DNA from: Heliocidaris erythrogramma
Taxonomy: Eukaryota; Echinodermata; Echinoidea; Camarodonta; Echinometridae
Direction of reading: 5' to 3'
Length of the DNA: 64,000 nt
Assembly (NCBI GenBank): GCA_025617745.1
Contig: CM046863.1
Span: 14,512,875 to 14,576,874 of the forward strand
Shown here: one piece after another, positions 22,541 through 34,200 of the stretch
Numbering within the stretch: the stretch's first letter is position 1
How the letters are laid out: the number at the start of each line of letters is the position of its first letter
Program-made: the position numbers and the translations under genes
The notes under the pieces: model-generated
What the model was told of the DNA's origin: nothing
The model's input: only the letters and a program-made list of their open reading frames with translations
Databases searched by the model: none

Positions 22541-23640
22541 TACTTTTAAGTCATCTGCTACTTGGAAGTATTACATATTTTAATTTTATTGCATTTGTTG
22601 ATTTTTTTTTTCAAATTTTTGAACACAGCATAGGTTAATTCAGGGAGTTTATAAAACCATGACTGATGCAATATAGAATACTTTACTCTACCTCCCAAAC
22701 CACAAAGTCTCCAATTAAACAAAGACTAACTGATGTATATTTCAGAGTTCTTAAGAATGTTGGTTAAAATATGACCCACACATTAATTAAATTATTTAAG
22801 GGCATATTTGATTAGAGATGATTATGTTAATTTTCAGTACATACCTATAAAGCCCTCTATATGAACCCCAAATTAATTATTATTAAACCTGTTTGTCAAT
22901 TTATCAATACTTATTGTTTTTTTCTTTAAACCTAAGCATATCTATTTAAAAAGTTTTATATCTTATAAACAGTATAATACAGACTTTCTCAAAATCATAA
23001 TTTCAATCATCATATATTATAAAATCAGTTAATTGGATAATTTATTTATTTGTTTTAATCTGTTGAGATGCATAATGGATAAATACATAACCCCACTGGT
23101 CCTGGCAGTCACTTCAGTATAAACATTCGGGGCCCTACAATGTCCCTATGCCATCTCGAAGAGGATACACTCAAGTCAATAATGAGCTACAATACATCTA
23201 CATGAAATAATTGGCTGTATTAGAATTTATAAAGTGACATGTGGAGGCATGGAGGGGCATGTGAAGGTGCCACATGTAAAAGGCTTTAGATGCAGTCTCC
23301 TTTTCAATGAAGTGTGCTTGTTACAATAACTTGAGACACTCAGGATTGTAATATGAAGGATTTGCAGCCGCCATCAAAACTGAAGAGGTCAAGTTTAACT
23401 CCTTGCATGTCTGTTGAATGAAATGAGATAAGGATGAAATTAACCCCGTTGAAAGCACATGATATGCAAATCATTGAACACAGTGGCATATTTTCGTCCC
23501 CCAAAGAAAAGCGTACTTTGTTCCCTCTCTTTTTAAAATTGTGCCCCCGCCCCATTAACTGATAACTTTTTTTGGTTTGTTAGAAAATTTTGAAGGGCAA
23601 AGACGGCCCAAAATATGTGATTACCTATTTTCTTTCTAGC
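22541..23640. other. No gene seen
   Basis: AT-rich unique-looking sequence; small open frames lack motifs. A local CATGTGGAGGCATGGAGGGGCATGTG direct/inverted patchwork occurs near 23235-23270 but forms no recognised feature. Confidence 0.5.
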
Positions 23641-25580
23641 TTACAAAGTCAGAGAATAAGAGTAAGTTGATCTGCAAAGGAGGGTTGCGACGTTTCGACC
23701 GCTAACTGCTAGTCTTCGTCCGGCAATGTGGACAATCGTGTGTGTGTAATTGGGTTTTTACAGACGTGTATCAATCAGATATGATTATTTACGTCTGGGA
23801 CCGACCTTTAACGTCACCATCCGAAAGACGTGACTCAGTCTCGAACCTGGGTCCGCTGAATCAGTTTATAACTTCCACTGGTAGCTGGATTACAGGCGCA
23901 CGCCACAACGCCCAGTTGCAAGCGCCTTTTATAGCGTAAGCTGCGTTCCGAGGACGCCGGAACTGCCGCGCTGCTATTGGTCCGTGAAACCGACCAATCA
24001 GAAGCCGCGGACGGTGCGATCGGTGGGCGGGATGCGGACGTCGGGGAAAACCCCGTCGGTGCTACTGGCGGGCTACTGGCTACTGGCGGGCGAAATGCGG
24101 ACGTCGGGCGGAGGGCAATGGAAGGGGGCGCATGTCGGCGGATGGTGGGGAGCCATTCCTCCGGGATGTCAATGCCGTTATCTCTATTAATATTATTGGG
24201 GTGTAAACGAATTTGGATAGCTTCTTTAACACGCCGTGTGTACCAGTGCTTATCCCGCGCTATGCAACTTACCTCATCCCAATTGGGAGGGTGCTGTGCG
24301 CTCCAAGCATGCTCAGCGACTGCCGAACTATCTATGCGACGGTGCTTGACATCTCTGCAGTGTTCTAGCATTCTTTCGTTGACGGGTCTACCTGTTTCGC
24401 CGATGTAGACCTTGTCGCAAGTCCCGCATGGGATCTTGTAGACAACGCCGTCGAGTCTGCCGGGTAGCGTGGGGTCCTTCGGGTGGACTAGCTGGTTACG
24501 AATAGTGGTGTCGGACTTGGAATGATGCGAGTGATGATGCAAGTGACGGATTGGGGATGATGCGAGTCATAGGCCAAATATTGATCGGTGTGTGTGGGCT
24601 TCCTATACACTGTGGTAGTGAGGCGGCCATCACTATCCCGGTGCACTAGTGTGTCAAGGAAGGCGATGCGGCTATTGTCTTCCGTCTCCATAGTGAAACG
24701 AATAGACGGTTGCTGCGCGTTCACGTGACTTAAAAGACCACCGGTGGTTGATCTATTAGTTACAATGAAGGTATCATCGACATAGCGTTTCCAAATTCTC
24801 GGGCTGAGTTCGGGCGGGCAAGTTCTGAGCGCATCTTCCTCAAAGGATTCCATGTACAAGTTAGCAATAACTGCGGAAACAGGACTCCCCATGGCCGCTC
24901 CTTCTTGTTGTTCATAAAAGTCACCGTTGTACATGAAGTACGTGGATTCTAGCACAAACTTAAGAAGATCTGTGACCTGGGCAGGAGAGAGCTTGGTGCG
25001 ATCGGGCAAAGTAGCGTCGGCTTCCAGTCGCTGGAGAGCGACGACGCAAGCGGCTTCTACGGGTACATTGGTAAACAGGGATACCACATCGAAAGAGACC
25101 ATGATCTCGTGATCAAGTATGGTCTCGCTGCGCAAGAAATCAACAAACGCGGCAGAGTTACGGACTGCATGCTGATTGTTACCAATCAAGGGTGAGAGAA
25201 TGTCGGCTAAAAACTTAGAAGTGTTGTAAGCAAATGAACTCACACAAGATACTATCGGGCGCAACGGGATCTCAGGTTTGTGGATTTTCGGCAATCCATA
25301 GATTCTAGGAGGTTGCTTCTGTGAGGGTCTAAGCATACGGTATGTCGAATCATCGATATCACCATTCTTGTGAAAACCGCGGAGAATGGTCGCAAGCTTG
25401 CGGGAGAGACACTCGGTGGGGTCTTTCCGTAGAGCGCGGTAAGGACCTGAGCTGATCAAATCTGACATCTTATCACGGTAAGTAGAGGTGTCTAATACCA
25501 CGCTAGCGCGGCCTTTGTCAGCTGGCAAAATCATAATCGAGCTGTCTTCCTTGAGCGACTTCAAGGCTTTGCGCATGCCA
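23640..25580 (-). pseudogene. Penelope-like element, RT plus GIY-YIG, internal deletion
   Basis: The minus-strand frame 25576-24488 contains ILPADKGRASVV, GLPKIHKPEIPLRPIVS, VSFDVVSLFTNVPV (motif A), EGAAMGSPVSAVIANLYME (motif B) and WKRYVDDTFIV (motif C, codons 24773-24784), then FLDTLVHRDSDGRL and VYRKPTHTDQYL. After a shift, frame 24542-23835 has YKIPCGTCDKVYIGETGRP, the GIY-YIG endonuclease core (YIG codons near 24399-24410), and a proline/serine-rich tail. The ~100-residue linker normally separating RT and GIY-YIG is gone; the junction lies in short CATCATCACTCGCATCAT-like repeats. The N-terminus is truncated near 25580. The 3' tail (CGGACGAAGACTAGCAG... GTCGAAACGTCG) lies at 23680-23730, beyond an inserted SINE. 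Confidence 0.88.
23736..23913 (-). mobile_element. SINE with a 7SL-RNA-like head
   Basis: Minus strand, ~178 bp. The first ~33 bases (23913-23881) read GGGCGTTGTGGCGTGCGCCT then GTAATCC-AGCTAC, closely resembling the 5' Alu domain of 7SL RNA and primate Alu. A B-box-like GGTTCGAGAC follows at 23847-23838, about 55 bases from an A-box-like TGGCGTGCG. Then comes a body (CGTCTTTCGGATGG, GACGTTAAAGGTCGG) and a tail ending in (AC)n. A 42-base piece of the tail is repeated exactly at 35879-35920. It lies between the Penelope-like coding end and its 3' tail, so it probably inserted there. No clear target duplication was seen. Confidence 0.55.
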
Positions 25581-28080
25581 TAAGATGAGCAGATCTAGTG
25601 TATTACTAGACTCTAACTATTGTAGGACTTGTCAAGACCTACAATAAATGTACGCCTATGACGGGCTAGGCCACCCGAGTTGAACCAATACAAAAATCAT
25701 AAACATGTCATAGCTAGACTAGAGTAGCAGATCTAAGTTAGATTTACATCTAGACCAGGTCTAGGTCTAGAGCGAAAATTCTGTCTCTTGCTTGTTAGTG
25801 ATGTGAAGAGCTAACGAACGAAAGACTAGGTTTAGACTAGGTTTTGTCTCTAGATCTAACTTAACTTAGATCTAGACTCAATGTCGACATTTAACTTAGA
25901 TTACTAAAATTTCTTTCTTTAAAAGTTTAATCTCGACAAGCCATGTTAGTGTTACATTAGATTCAGACTAGATATTTTGTCTACCAAGTTTTGAAATTAT
26001 TTGTTTCCAATAGTTGGTTTGCATCACTGTCGATGGGGATGAAATTCTTTAACCAGTGACAAATCCCGGTTAATATATCGAATTTTATGACACAGTCCCG
26101 CCCGCAAACTCCGGGGTAAGATGTCAAGAGCGGGAGGGTGGTATGGCAATCGAGCTGAAACATAAGCTCACAATGATAGAAAATGTAACGAAAGTTCGAT
26201 AAAGTATTGCCAGCAGATATATGACATATATCACTTTTAAATCCTTTTAAAATGTACTAAAATTCCAGGAGATCCCTCACATTGGTATAAATTCCTATGA
26301 ATATCATTTTATTTATGCAATTTAAGCGTAATTATGGTTGTACTCACCGGCAAACTTTTCACAAGAAATTATCACTTCGTACGGGAGACGTCATTACATT
26401 GACTTTAATTTACACACAGCGGAAGTGACGAAAAAGGTATTTGTTGTAGATCAATTAATTTAAATAATTATCATATTCATGAGGTAAGGTCCAATCAAAG
26501 CTGGATATTGTCGGCATACACAAAACATAAATAATGCATGAGGTGAAATCGATGTTGTATATCGATATCGGGGCTTCAGGAAAGTCCCTCTTGGGCGGAT
26601 CCTAAATACGCTTAGCTTGAATGGTGACGCTGTAGCTTATATGCAAATGAGGCAATCAGCGCGTGCTACCTTTTCGTCTGTACTATATATTTTGTCTATG
26701 GTTCATACACACATTTCATTATGGACAGTGACTTATCTCGTCCACGCACAGTGCTATTCAGCAAATTGTCCATTAAAAATCTGTTTTTATATTAACGTGC
26801 AAGATTTAGTCGCGGGAACAAATCGATTTGGGGTTTGTGCATTTTTGTCATAATTTTTAGCTACAAAAAAAAAATTGTACCAAAACTTCAGTCGAAAAAA
26901 ATGAAAAATAAGCCCTAAAATCTCGCTCGGCCAACGGCCTAAATGCCCTTTTTGTTAGGTACACAGACAGCTCCTAATGGGAAATGGTGTTCAGTTTCAT
27001 TCAAACACGGATTCTAATCGAAAAACATTAAAAATGAAAATCATGGCACAGATTTTTCATAAAATGTGCCCAACGAGCCCGAATTGTTAGTGGCCCACAT
27101 GGTCTTTATAAATTTTCCAAACAAACCTTGGGGCTAAAATCGTTAGTATGGTGTAGAAAACCAAATGTGAATAGTGAAATAAGAGACCACGGGGGCCTGG
27201 TATTAGCTACTCAATACATTCAAGGAGATTGCTTTAAACTGTGTTTTCTCGTTGTTATAGCAACACAGTGTGTCTCTATTGTGACATCAAACGTAATGAT
27301 GCATTCTAGCTATGAGGCTATGATAGCTGATAGCCAAATTCTTAGGTAACCAAAGTCTGATTTCAAAGGGGTTAAATGTAAAATAAGTGATTCAGGGGCA
27401 CCAAATTAGCTGAGTGATTGGTTTCCTATCAAAGGTGGAGTTATAGACAAGGTTGTTTGCTTTTAATCACCCACCATCTTCAACATCTTCTTAGAGCCTA
27501 TCATGGCAGAAACTCTAATAACAGTTTGGATGGAAGAGTCAGTGTTGTTGGAAGCTCTGTCATCAAGATTCGCTGATAACATTGACTTCATTGCTATGAA
27601 CGCCCTATTGGCTCATTTTGCTATTTTGCTAACAAAAGTTCAAAACAACTGGGCATTGACGAAGTAAGATCATGAAAGATGAGTTCCAATAAGAATAGAA
27701 TTGGAATCTTGATGCAGCCTGTTGAGAGCACTGGTAACATCAGTCTTTTTATGCAACTGTGAAACGTGGACACAGTGTAGGCCTATAATTATGATATGTG
27801 CATAATATAATTTCTGCGGGCGGCTGACGTCTCTTACATGAATATCATTTTTCCCGTTTTTAAATTTTGGCTCTAGTGACATCTACCGATGATGCCTGAA
27901 AAAATTACAAAGGGAACAACTCGCTTACTGAATATGAATTGATGAATTGCACAAATTATAAATTCCATTCAACGATTCAGTTGGATTCACTTCAGTTCGA
28001 TTAAGTTCAATCTTGGTTTACTGATATATGAAATATGCAATACTGCAGACTTCTCCAAGCTTGATGATATGAAGTACATA
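25581..28080. other. Non-coding; CTAG-dense block at 25585-25990
   Basis: At least 13 CTAG tetramers, mostly as TCTAGA/ACTAGA/GATCTAG variants, occur in about 400 bp (25585-25990). The rest is AT-rich without recognised genes apart from the RT relic at 27430-27620. A 60-codon frame at 25981-26163 follows a TTTCAG but shows no motif. Confidence 0.5.
27430..27620 (+). pseudogene. LINE RT relic (RTE-like)
   Basis: Across two frames the plus strand reads ITHHLQHLLRAYHG / SPTIFNIFLEPIMAETL and then SSRFADNIDFIA, matching motif B and motif C of the RTE-like element at 20971-22540 (LTLFNLFLERIMNDAL, LRFADDIDGLA). The second catalytic Asp is Asn (FADN) and frames are broken, so it is a short dead remnant. 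Confidence 0.65.
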
Positions 28081-28081
28081 C

Positions 28082-28160
28082 CTGTCATCTCCTCGTCTAC
28101 TACCTCTTGGCTTATCGGTATTCTCTGGTTTATCTTCATCCATGGTGTCTTCAGAGTTGT
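28082..28160 (-). CDS. Candidate 79-bp internal exon of host gene
   Basis: On the minus strand a pyrimidine/T-rich tract and TGTGTAG acceptor precede 79 bp, followed by a strong donor, ACAG|GTATGT. Read with the preferred frame it encodes an acidic/charged linker, NSEDTMDEDKPENTDKP then RGSRRGDD, ending with two bases of an Arg codon. That phase is exactly what the death-domain exon at 4515-4788 needs (one base plus ATC). A second frame is also open through the exon. The stretch is unique in the window and not in any recognised repeat. Assignment to the death-domain gene is inference. Confidence 0.45.
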
Positions 28161-31043
28161 CTACACATTTCATAATTAAAGAGAAAATAATCATGAAACA
28201 AGACGGACGGAATTAGTGATGAGAAATTCCCATATGCCTCACAAATACAGTACTTGTTTATGTCGCAACTTTTTGTTCAATTTGAGTCAGTAGATAAGTA
28301 AGAAATATATTTTCCTCTTTTCAACCAATAATCATTTTTTGAATTGTACTAAAACATAATAAATGCCAATAGTAATAAGTGTCAAACTGTGGAGGAATAT
28401 CTTATTTTCTACAGTCTTTTCAAATGTACTTCGAAGGTTTGGCAATATAAGCATTAAACGTTTATCAAAATGAAGTCTTTGCCATTTGCAAGTTTTCTTT
28501 AAAATAAATATTTCGATTAAATTCCACTATATGTTGAATGAAATAAAAGAACTACTTTTCAGTATATATCTTACTTTTTAGCAGCATACAACATAAGAAT
28601 AAGATTGATAGTTCTCAATCCGCCGCAAACTACAAAATGACTCCCCCCCCCTATTTTTTTCATTATTTTTTTTTACAAACATACTAAATATAAATCACAA
28701 AATATAACCATGAGTCTCCGAACCGTTTAACAATACACTTTTGTTCAATAAGCTATGAAAAATAAGGAAAATTTAAAAAGCATCTACCGGGCGTTTCAAA
28801 AAAGAGAATCACAACTTTGAAAATTCCTGTAAATTGATTTATTGGCAATAAAATTCATATCCTCTGAAAGAGTGATTAATTTATAACTTGATTCGGTTTC
28901 TAGGGTCTTGTTCCCCTAAAAGTATGTGCAGAATTTAAGTTGGTTCACTTTCTTGTAAAATACATTAGGCGTTCTGTAAAGAAGTCAGTGCTGGCATTTA
29001 AAAAAATAAAATTTGCGTACAGTTGCGTATCTGACTGACACCTTGCTTCATATTTTTTGTGATTTTGTTTCTTCTTCAGACTCCTTCTTAACCCTGAAAG
29101 GGCCGGCCCTTTATTGTTAAGGCATAATCTCAACCATGATAAGATTTACTCACTGACGGATTGCTATGACCAGCAAATAAGCTGATTGGCACGATTGACA
29201 AAGCTGTTCCCTAACACCAAGCCTATTACGTTAACTGGAACTCTACCTAGTTTGATAACAATTCTGTATAGTGATGCGTGACCCAATAAACCTAATCAAG
29301 ATATCACTGGAAAGATCGTATGAATTGTTCTTTCAAATGACATTAATTTTATTGCCGATCAACATGTGGATTTCTTTATTTATGAAACGCCTGGTATTAT
29401 TGTTCTGTTTCCCTTCGTATTGTATGATATTTTGTTCAGTTAGAAGTTATTTCCCGGTTTTCGACTATTTTCTTTACAAAAACACGAGGATATTTTTATT
29501 TTTACGAACAGATGCTTTTTTCAAATAAAATGACAGCATGTTAATTGACCCATACGAACAATGTCATCCACACAGTATGTCCAACCAGGCAAATCGATAA
29601 CATCATCAAATGTAACGCACAGTTGGGGGTAGGCCTACAAAAATGAGCTACAGAAAATTAAAGTAACCGAATATCCCCTAATTCCCACATATATGCTAAT
29701 TGATATATATATATATATATATTCGAAATTTTGTACTCTCTTACTGAATTCGTCATTTATTTACAGTTTATCATCTTTAAACAAAAATTATATTCCGAAG
29801 CAGAACACTGACTTTACTATCATTATAATTAAACCGCCATCCAACAGTTTGTGTTTGTTAGATGAAAATATTTGTTTTCTGCATGAGTAAGGGGTTGATT
29901 AATATATACCAGTCAATAAAGATGTAATATTTATCAGTACCAACGAAGATCATTATGTTTTGTAGAATGCCAAAAAGCAAAAATGCTGACACGACTGACC
30001 AAAACCAGTGACTTTCTAATTGCGCTGGAAATGAATTTTTTTTCGGTAGGTTGCCTTTTAACGCATGACTTCGCCCTGAAACTCTCTTTCATATGTTAAA
30101 CTGGTATCAACTTGAAGGCTGAGGTCTACCCTTCAGTTTGATACCAAATTGTTACATTGTCACATATCTGATGATAAAATAAATGTGGGTGAGTGTGAAA
30201 AATCAGTTCTGAATACAGGTGTACCCAAAATTTTGGAGGCCAGCCCTGGAAAATTTTTTTTAAGGGTGTATGTGGGAAATGTTGGTTACATAGTAATTGA
30301 ACTATCAAATTGATTTCTACTAGCTAATTCATAATGTAAGTGGATGACTACTCCCTAAAACAATTACCCTTTAAATGCCTAACCCCTCGGACAATTACCC
30401 ACAGGGTATTATAATTACCCTTAGGAAATCCCCCCCCCCCGGCCCCAGGACAATTATCCCCAAATTATGTTCGTCATTACTTCGAGGGATCCACATTGTA
30501 CAAGCTCTGCTTTTCAGTGGATATTATTTAGAAAAAAACTATTATACTGGATGTTTATGTATACGTTCTATTGTATAAGCTCAAACAATAAAATATATTA
30601 TGTTATTGAATATTGAATTGTATAATTGATTTTTTGTCAAAATAAAATGTTATGTTCTGTTCTGTTGGCGATGAAAAATAAAACTGAAACTGAAACTGAA
30701 ACTGAACTGAAAGGACAATTAGATCTAAAGGCATGTTCCCAAAATGGATGGATACTTAAGATTAACTAACATAATGAAAATATCCTGGAGCGTAATTGTC
30801 CTGGGGATTTTCTCCAGGGGTAGGAAGGTTTTGAAACAAATGTTCCGACAGTAATGATCACTGGGATAATGATCCAGTAGGTCTGCCTGATTGTCTGATC
30901 AAGCCATGTTTTCTTCTCTAGATCCTAAGACAGTTTGTTCAGCTCATGGTGGAAATTTGCTACATTTGAGTACAGCAGCCATATGTCTTGTGGCATGCTC
31001 TCCATAAGGGGTTGCATTTTTTTCTCTTCACATCAGTTCATTA
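28161..31043. other. No gene seen; homopolymers and microsatellite
   Basis: AT-rich. Contains C9 at 28643-28651, a (TA)n run at 29703-29721, C11 at 30430-30440 and an (ACTGAA)n run at 30682-30711, which follows several AATAAA-like sites and looks like the 3' tail of a retroelement. A minus-strand frame at 28945-29133 (FFTERLMYFTRK end) is faintly transposase-like but cannot be assigned. Confidence 0.5.
30682..30711 (+). repeat. (ACTGAA)n hexanucleotide run
   Basis: Five tandem ACTGAA/ACTGA units after an AAAATAAA motif; resembles a LINE/SINE 3' tail. Confidence 0.7.
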
Positions 31044-31055
31044 ATGTAGCTAGAA

Positions 31056-34000
31056 GCTAGAAGGGATGGGAACTGCTTTACGTCCACGTCGTCCATCCCG
31101 GGTAGCTCTTACGAGTTAGCGAAATTTGCAGTAAAAAGTTAACCACATCCTACGTGACGAATATGTCAAATATGACTGATGCGGCATGCTGTCCTCCCAA
31201 TGGAGGTCCGTCCTTATCAAGACGAGAATCGGCTGATTCTGGCAAGAAACCGCTCAACATCCTTCAACTGAACGTGGAAGGCTGGACTTCCGCCAAGCGT
31301 GAAGTACTCCAGAAACTCGCATTGGAGAAATCTTCCACAGTCCTTCTCTTGCAAGAAACTCACCAAACCAACCAAGATAAATTGAAGCTGTATGGCTACA
31401 CCCTAGCTGACTTCATCCCAAGTGCTCATCATGGTATTGCCACATTTGTTCGGAACTCAGTTCCCTTCTCACATGTAGTCAGCTCTGATGATGATGACCC
31501 CACCCAGTGGTCCGTCATTGAAATTGATAATGTCCATGTTGTCAATATCTACCACCCCCTTCATCAGCAATCGACACCTCAAAGCTTCCTACCGTATCAT
31601 CTCAGTTCATCATTGCTGGAGACTTTAACTGTCGCCATGATACCTGGGGATACCCAGACTCAAATACTGATGGTGAGAACCTTGCTGATTGGTGTGCAAT
31701 CAACAACCTGCACACTCTCTTCGACCCAAAACAACCAGCATCCTTCCACTCTGGGAGATGGAACACAGGTACCAATCCAGACATCACTTTCTGTACCAGC
31801 ATTAATGGTACAACTCCAGTCAGAGAAGTTCTCAATCTCTTCCCTCGCTCCCAGCACCGGCCGTCCTTTATCTACACTCAGCCATTACTCACCTTCACCA
31901 AGTCCGCACCCATACCTAGGTGGAATTTCCGAAAAGCCAACTGGGACCTTTTTCGTGAGACGACGAACGTGTTAGCAAGTAAGCTACCAATTCCACAAAA
32001 GGATAGCATCAATGACACCTATAACCAATTCACACGGGCCGTAAAAACTGCTGCCAAGGCCTCCATCCCTCGAGGGTTTCGTAAAGCCTACATTCCCACC
32101 TGGGATGATGAGTGCACAGACCTCTACAATAACTTTCTTGCAGCTGATGACCCGGAGGTAAAAAAGGAAAATGCATCTACCCTTCTTGACCATCTTGACC
32201 AAAAGCGCCAAGATCGCTGGATTGAGTCTGTCACCAACATCGACTTCACTCACTCCTCCCGGAAGGCATGGTCTGCTATAAACAGACTCACTGGCAAGAC
32301 ATCTGCCAAGAAGAGATGCCCCATATCGCCAAACGACATCGCAAAACAGGTGGTAAAGAACGGCACCTATTCAGGCACAGACAGGCACCATACGAAAAGT
32401 GTCCTCAAAGAATCAGACCGGCTTAGGGAGAGACTCACCCTTCCTGAACACGAGTTTTTGGAGGAGGAATTCTCCCTTGAAGAAGTGACTACTGCCATAA
32501 AGCTCCTCAAGAGAGGCAAGGCTCCAGGCCCAGATGGAATCCATAATGAATTCCTTTTGCACTGTGGCGACACTATGGTTGAGTGGCTGACTAACTTGCT
32601 TAACCTATGCTACAACTCCACCCGAATTCCGAAGCTGTGGCGTCGCGCCTCTGTTGCTAGCATTCTCAAACCAGGAAAGCGAGACACATCACCCTGGAGC
32701 TACCGCCCCATCTCGCTCCTGTGTACCTCATACCAGCTGATGGAACGCCTCATCCTAATAAGAATTGGCCCCATTATTGACCCAATGTTACCAAAGGACC
32801 AAGCTGGTTTTCGACCAGGACGCTCCACAGCAGACCAGGTTGTAAGACTAACCCAGACAATTGAACAGGCTTTTGATGATCGGCATGTGACTGGCGCTGT
32901 CTTCCTTGACCTTACTGCTGCCTACGACACAGTCTGGCATCAGGGCCTTCCCCTGAAGCCACAGAGAATGATCAGTTCCAACCACCTTACAGATTTCATC
33001 ATGGAGCTCCTATACACTAGATCCTTTGTTCTCTTCACAGGAGATGGTCAGTGCAGCCGCCCGCATCGCCTCAAAAATGGTGTTGCTCAGGGCTCCGTCC
33101 TTGCGCCGACCCTCTACAATATCTACACTGCTGACTTTCCTGCCACCTCTGCCACACGATACATGTATGCAGATGATGTTGCCCTCACTGTATCAGCCAC
33201 TCAAGTGAGGGAAGCAGAGGAAAGCCTTTCCTCTGAATACCATCTGTCACTACCTGAACTGAAAGTGGAGGCTCAAACTGTCTACAACCAAAACAGTTTC
33301 ATCGATCTTCCACTTACGCAATCACATGGCTAGCTATCAACTGAAAGTAAAGCTAGACTCTGCTCTCCTCAAATTCGACCCAACTCCTACTTACCTTGGT
33401 GTTAAACTGGACCGTAGCCTCACCTTCAAAAACCACCTCTCAAACATGAAATGCAAAGTTTCCTCCAGAGTGGCCCTAATCAGGCGCCTAGCCAGTATGA
33501 ACTGGGGTGCTTCCTTTAACACTCAGGACCTCTGCCATGGCCTTGGTACAGTCTGCAGCAGAGTACTGCGCACCTGTTTGGACGCAGAGTGCTCACACCC
33601 ATAGAATTGATGTTCCTATCCATGAGGCTATGAGGCTTATTTCGGGTTCTGTTAGATCCACTCCTCTGAGTCATCTGCCATTCTTGTCTGGGATCCAATC
33701 CCCACAAGTCCGCCGAGACATCACCTGCAGACGTCTCTACAAGAAATCCGCTAAGGAAAATCACCTCCTGCACCACATCCTCTACGAAAAGGAGGCCCCA
33801 CACAGGCTGCGGTCAAGGAAGCCCCTCCGCACATTCCTTGAAAATCTGGAAGAAGCAGAACCTCCAACTTCAGAAATACCAGAGCGGCTCCAGCCTTACT
33901 TTGATGCCTGGACATCTCACCCCCAGGTTGCAATCTACCAAGAAAGCCCTGTGTACAACTGAACAGATTGCGGTCTGGTTTTGGCCGATATGCAGCAACC

Positions 34001-34188
34001 ATGAAAAAATGGGGAATCACAGACTCTGACCTCTGCCCATGTGGACAAGTACAAACCCATGTACATGTTATCAATGAGTGTCCTGTGATGAGACCCCCAT
34101 GCCCACTCACAGAGGTAGACAACCCAGACCTGGCCACCTACCTCAGTAACTGCCAATTTTGACTGATGTGGATGACATACGAGAGAAG
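31056..34188 (+). pseudogene. Full-length single-ORF LINE (Jockey/I-like) with 12-bp TSD
   Basis: ATGTAGCTAGAA at 31044-31055 and again at 34189-34200 brackets 3,133 bp, a clear target-site duplication. The ATG at 31154 opens LNILQLNVEGW, LLLQETHQ (AP endonuclease), then a frameshift at ~31550-31610 before IIAGDFNCRHDTWGYPDSN. From 31969: GKAPGPDGIHNEF, WSYRPISLLCT, DQAGFRPGRST, FLDLTAAYDTVWH (motif A), NGVAQGSVLAPTLYN (motif B, with VAQGS) and MYADDVAL (motif C, 33166-33177). Two further frameshifts (near 33240-33330 and 33500) precede a C-terminal CPCGQVQTHVHVINEC, a Cys/His cluster. No ORF1 is present and the 5' UTR is only ~100 bp. About three frameshifts make it non-functional, but the intact TSD shows it inserted complete and relatively recently. 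Confidence 0.87.
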
Positions 34189-34200
34189 ATGTAGCTAGAA

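Noticed and set aside
23835-23935. Alu-like peptide text (LGVVACACNP) at the end of the Penelope-like frame, possible human contamination
   Set aside because: Sequence differs from Alu after ~36 bases, is embedded in an invertebrate Penelope-like element and its tail recurs at 35879; contamination is unlikely.
25981-26163. 60-codon frame after a TTTCAG, possible host exon
   Set aside because: Acceptor-like site but phase 0, which does not fit the other candidate exons; no motif and no donor.
28945-29133. Possible mariner transposase C-terminus
   Set aside because: Only a vague similarity over about 20 residues; no catalytic motif or terminal repeats.
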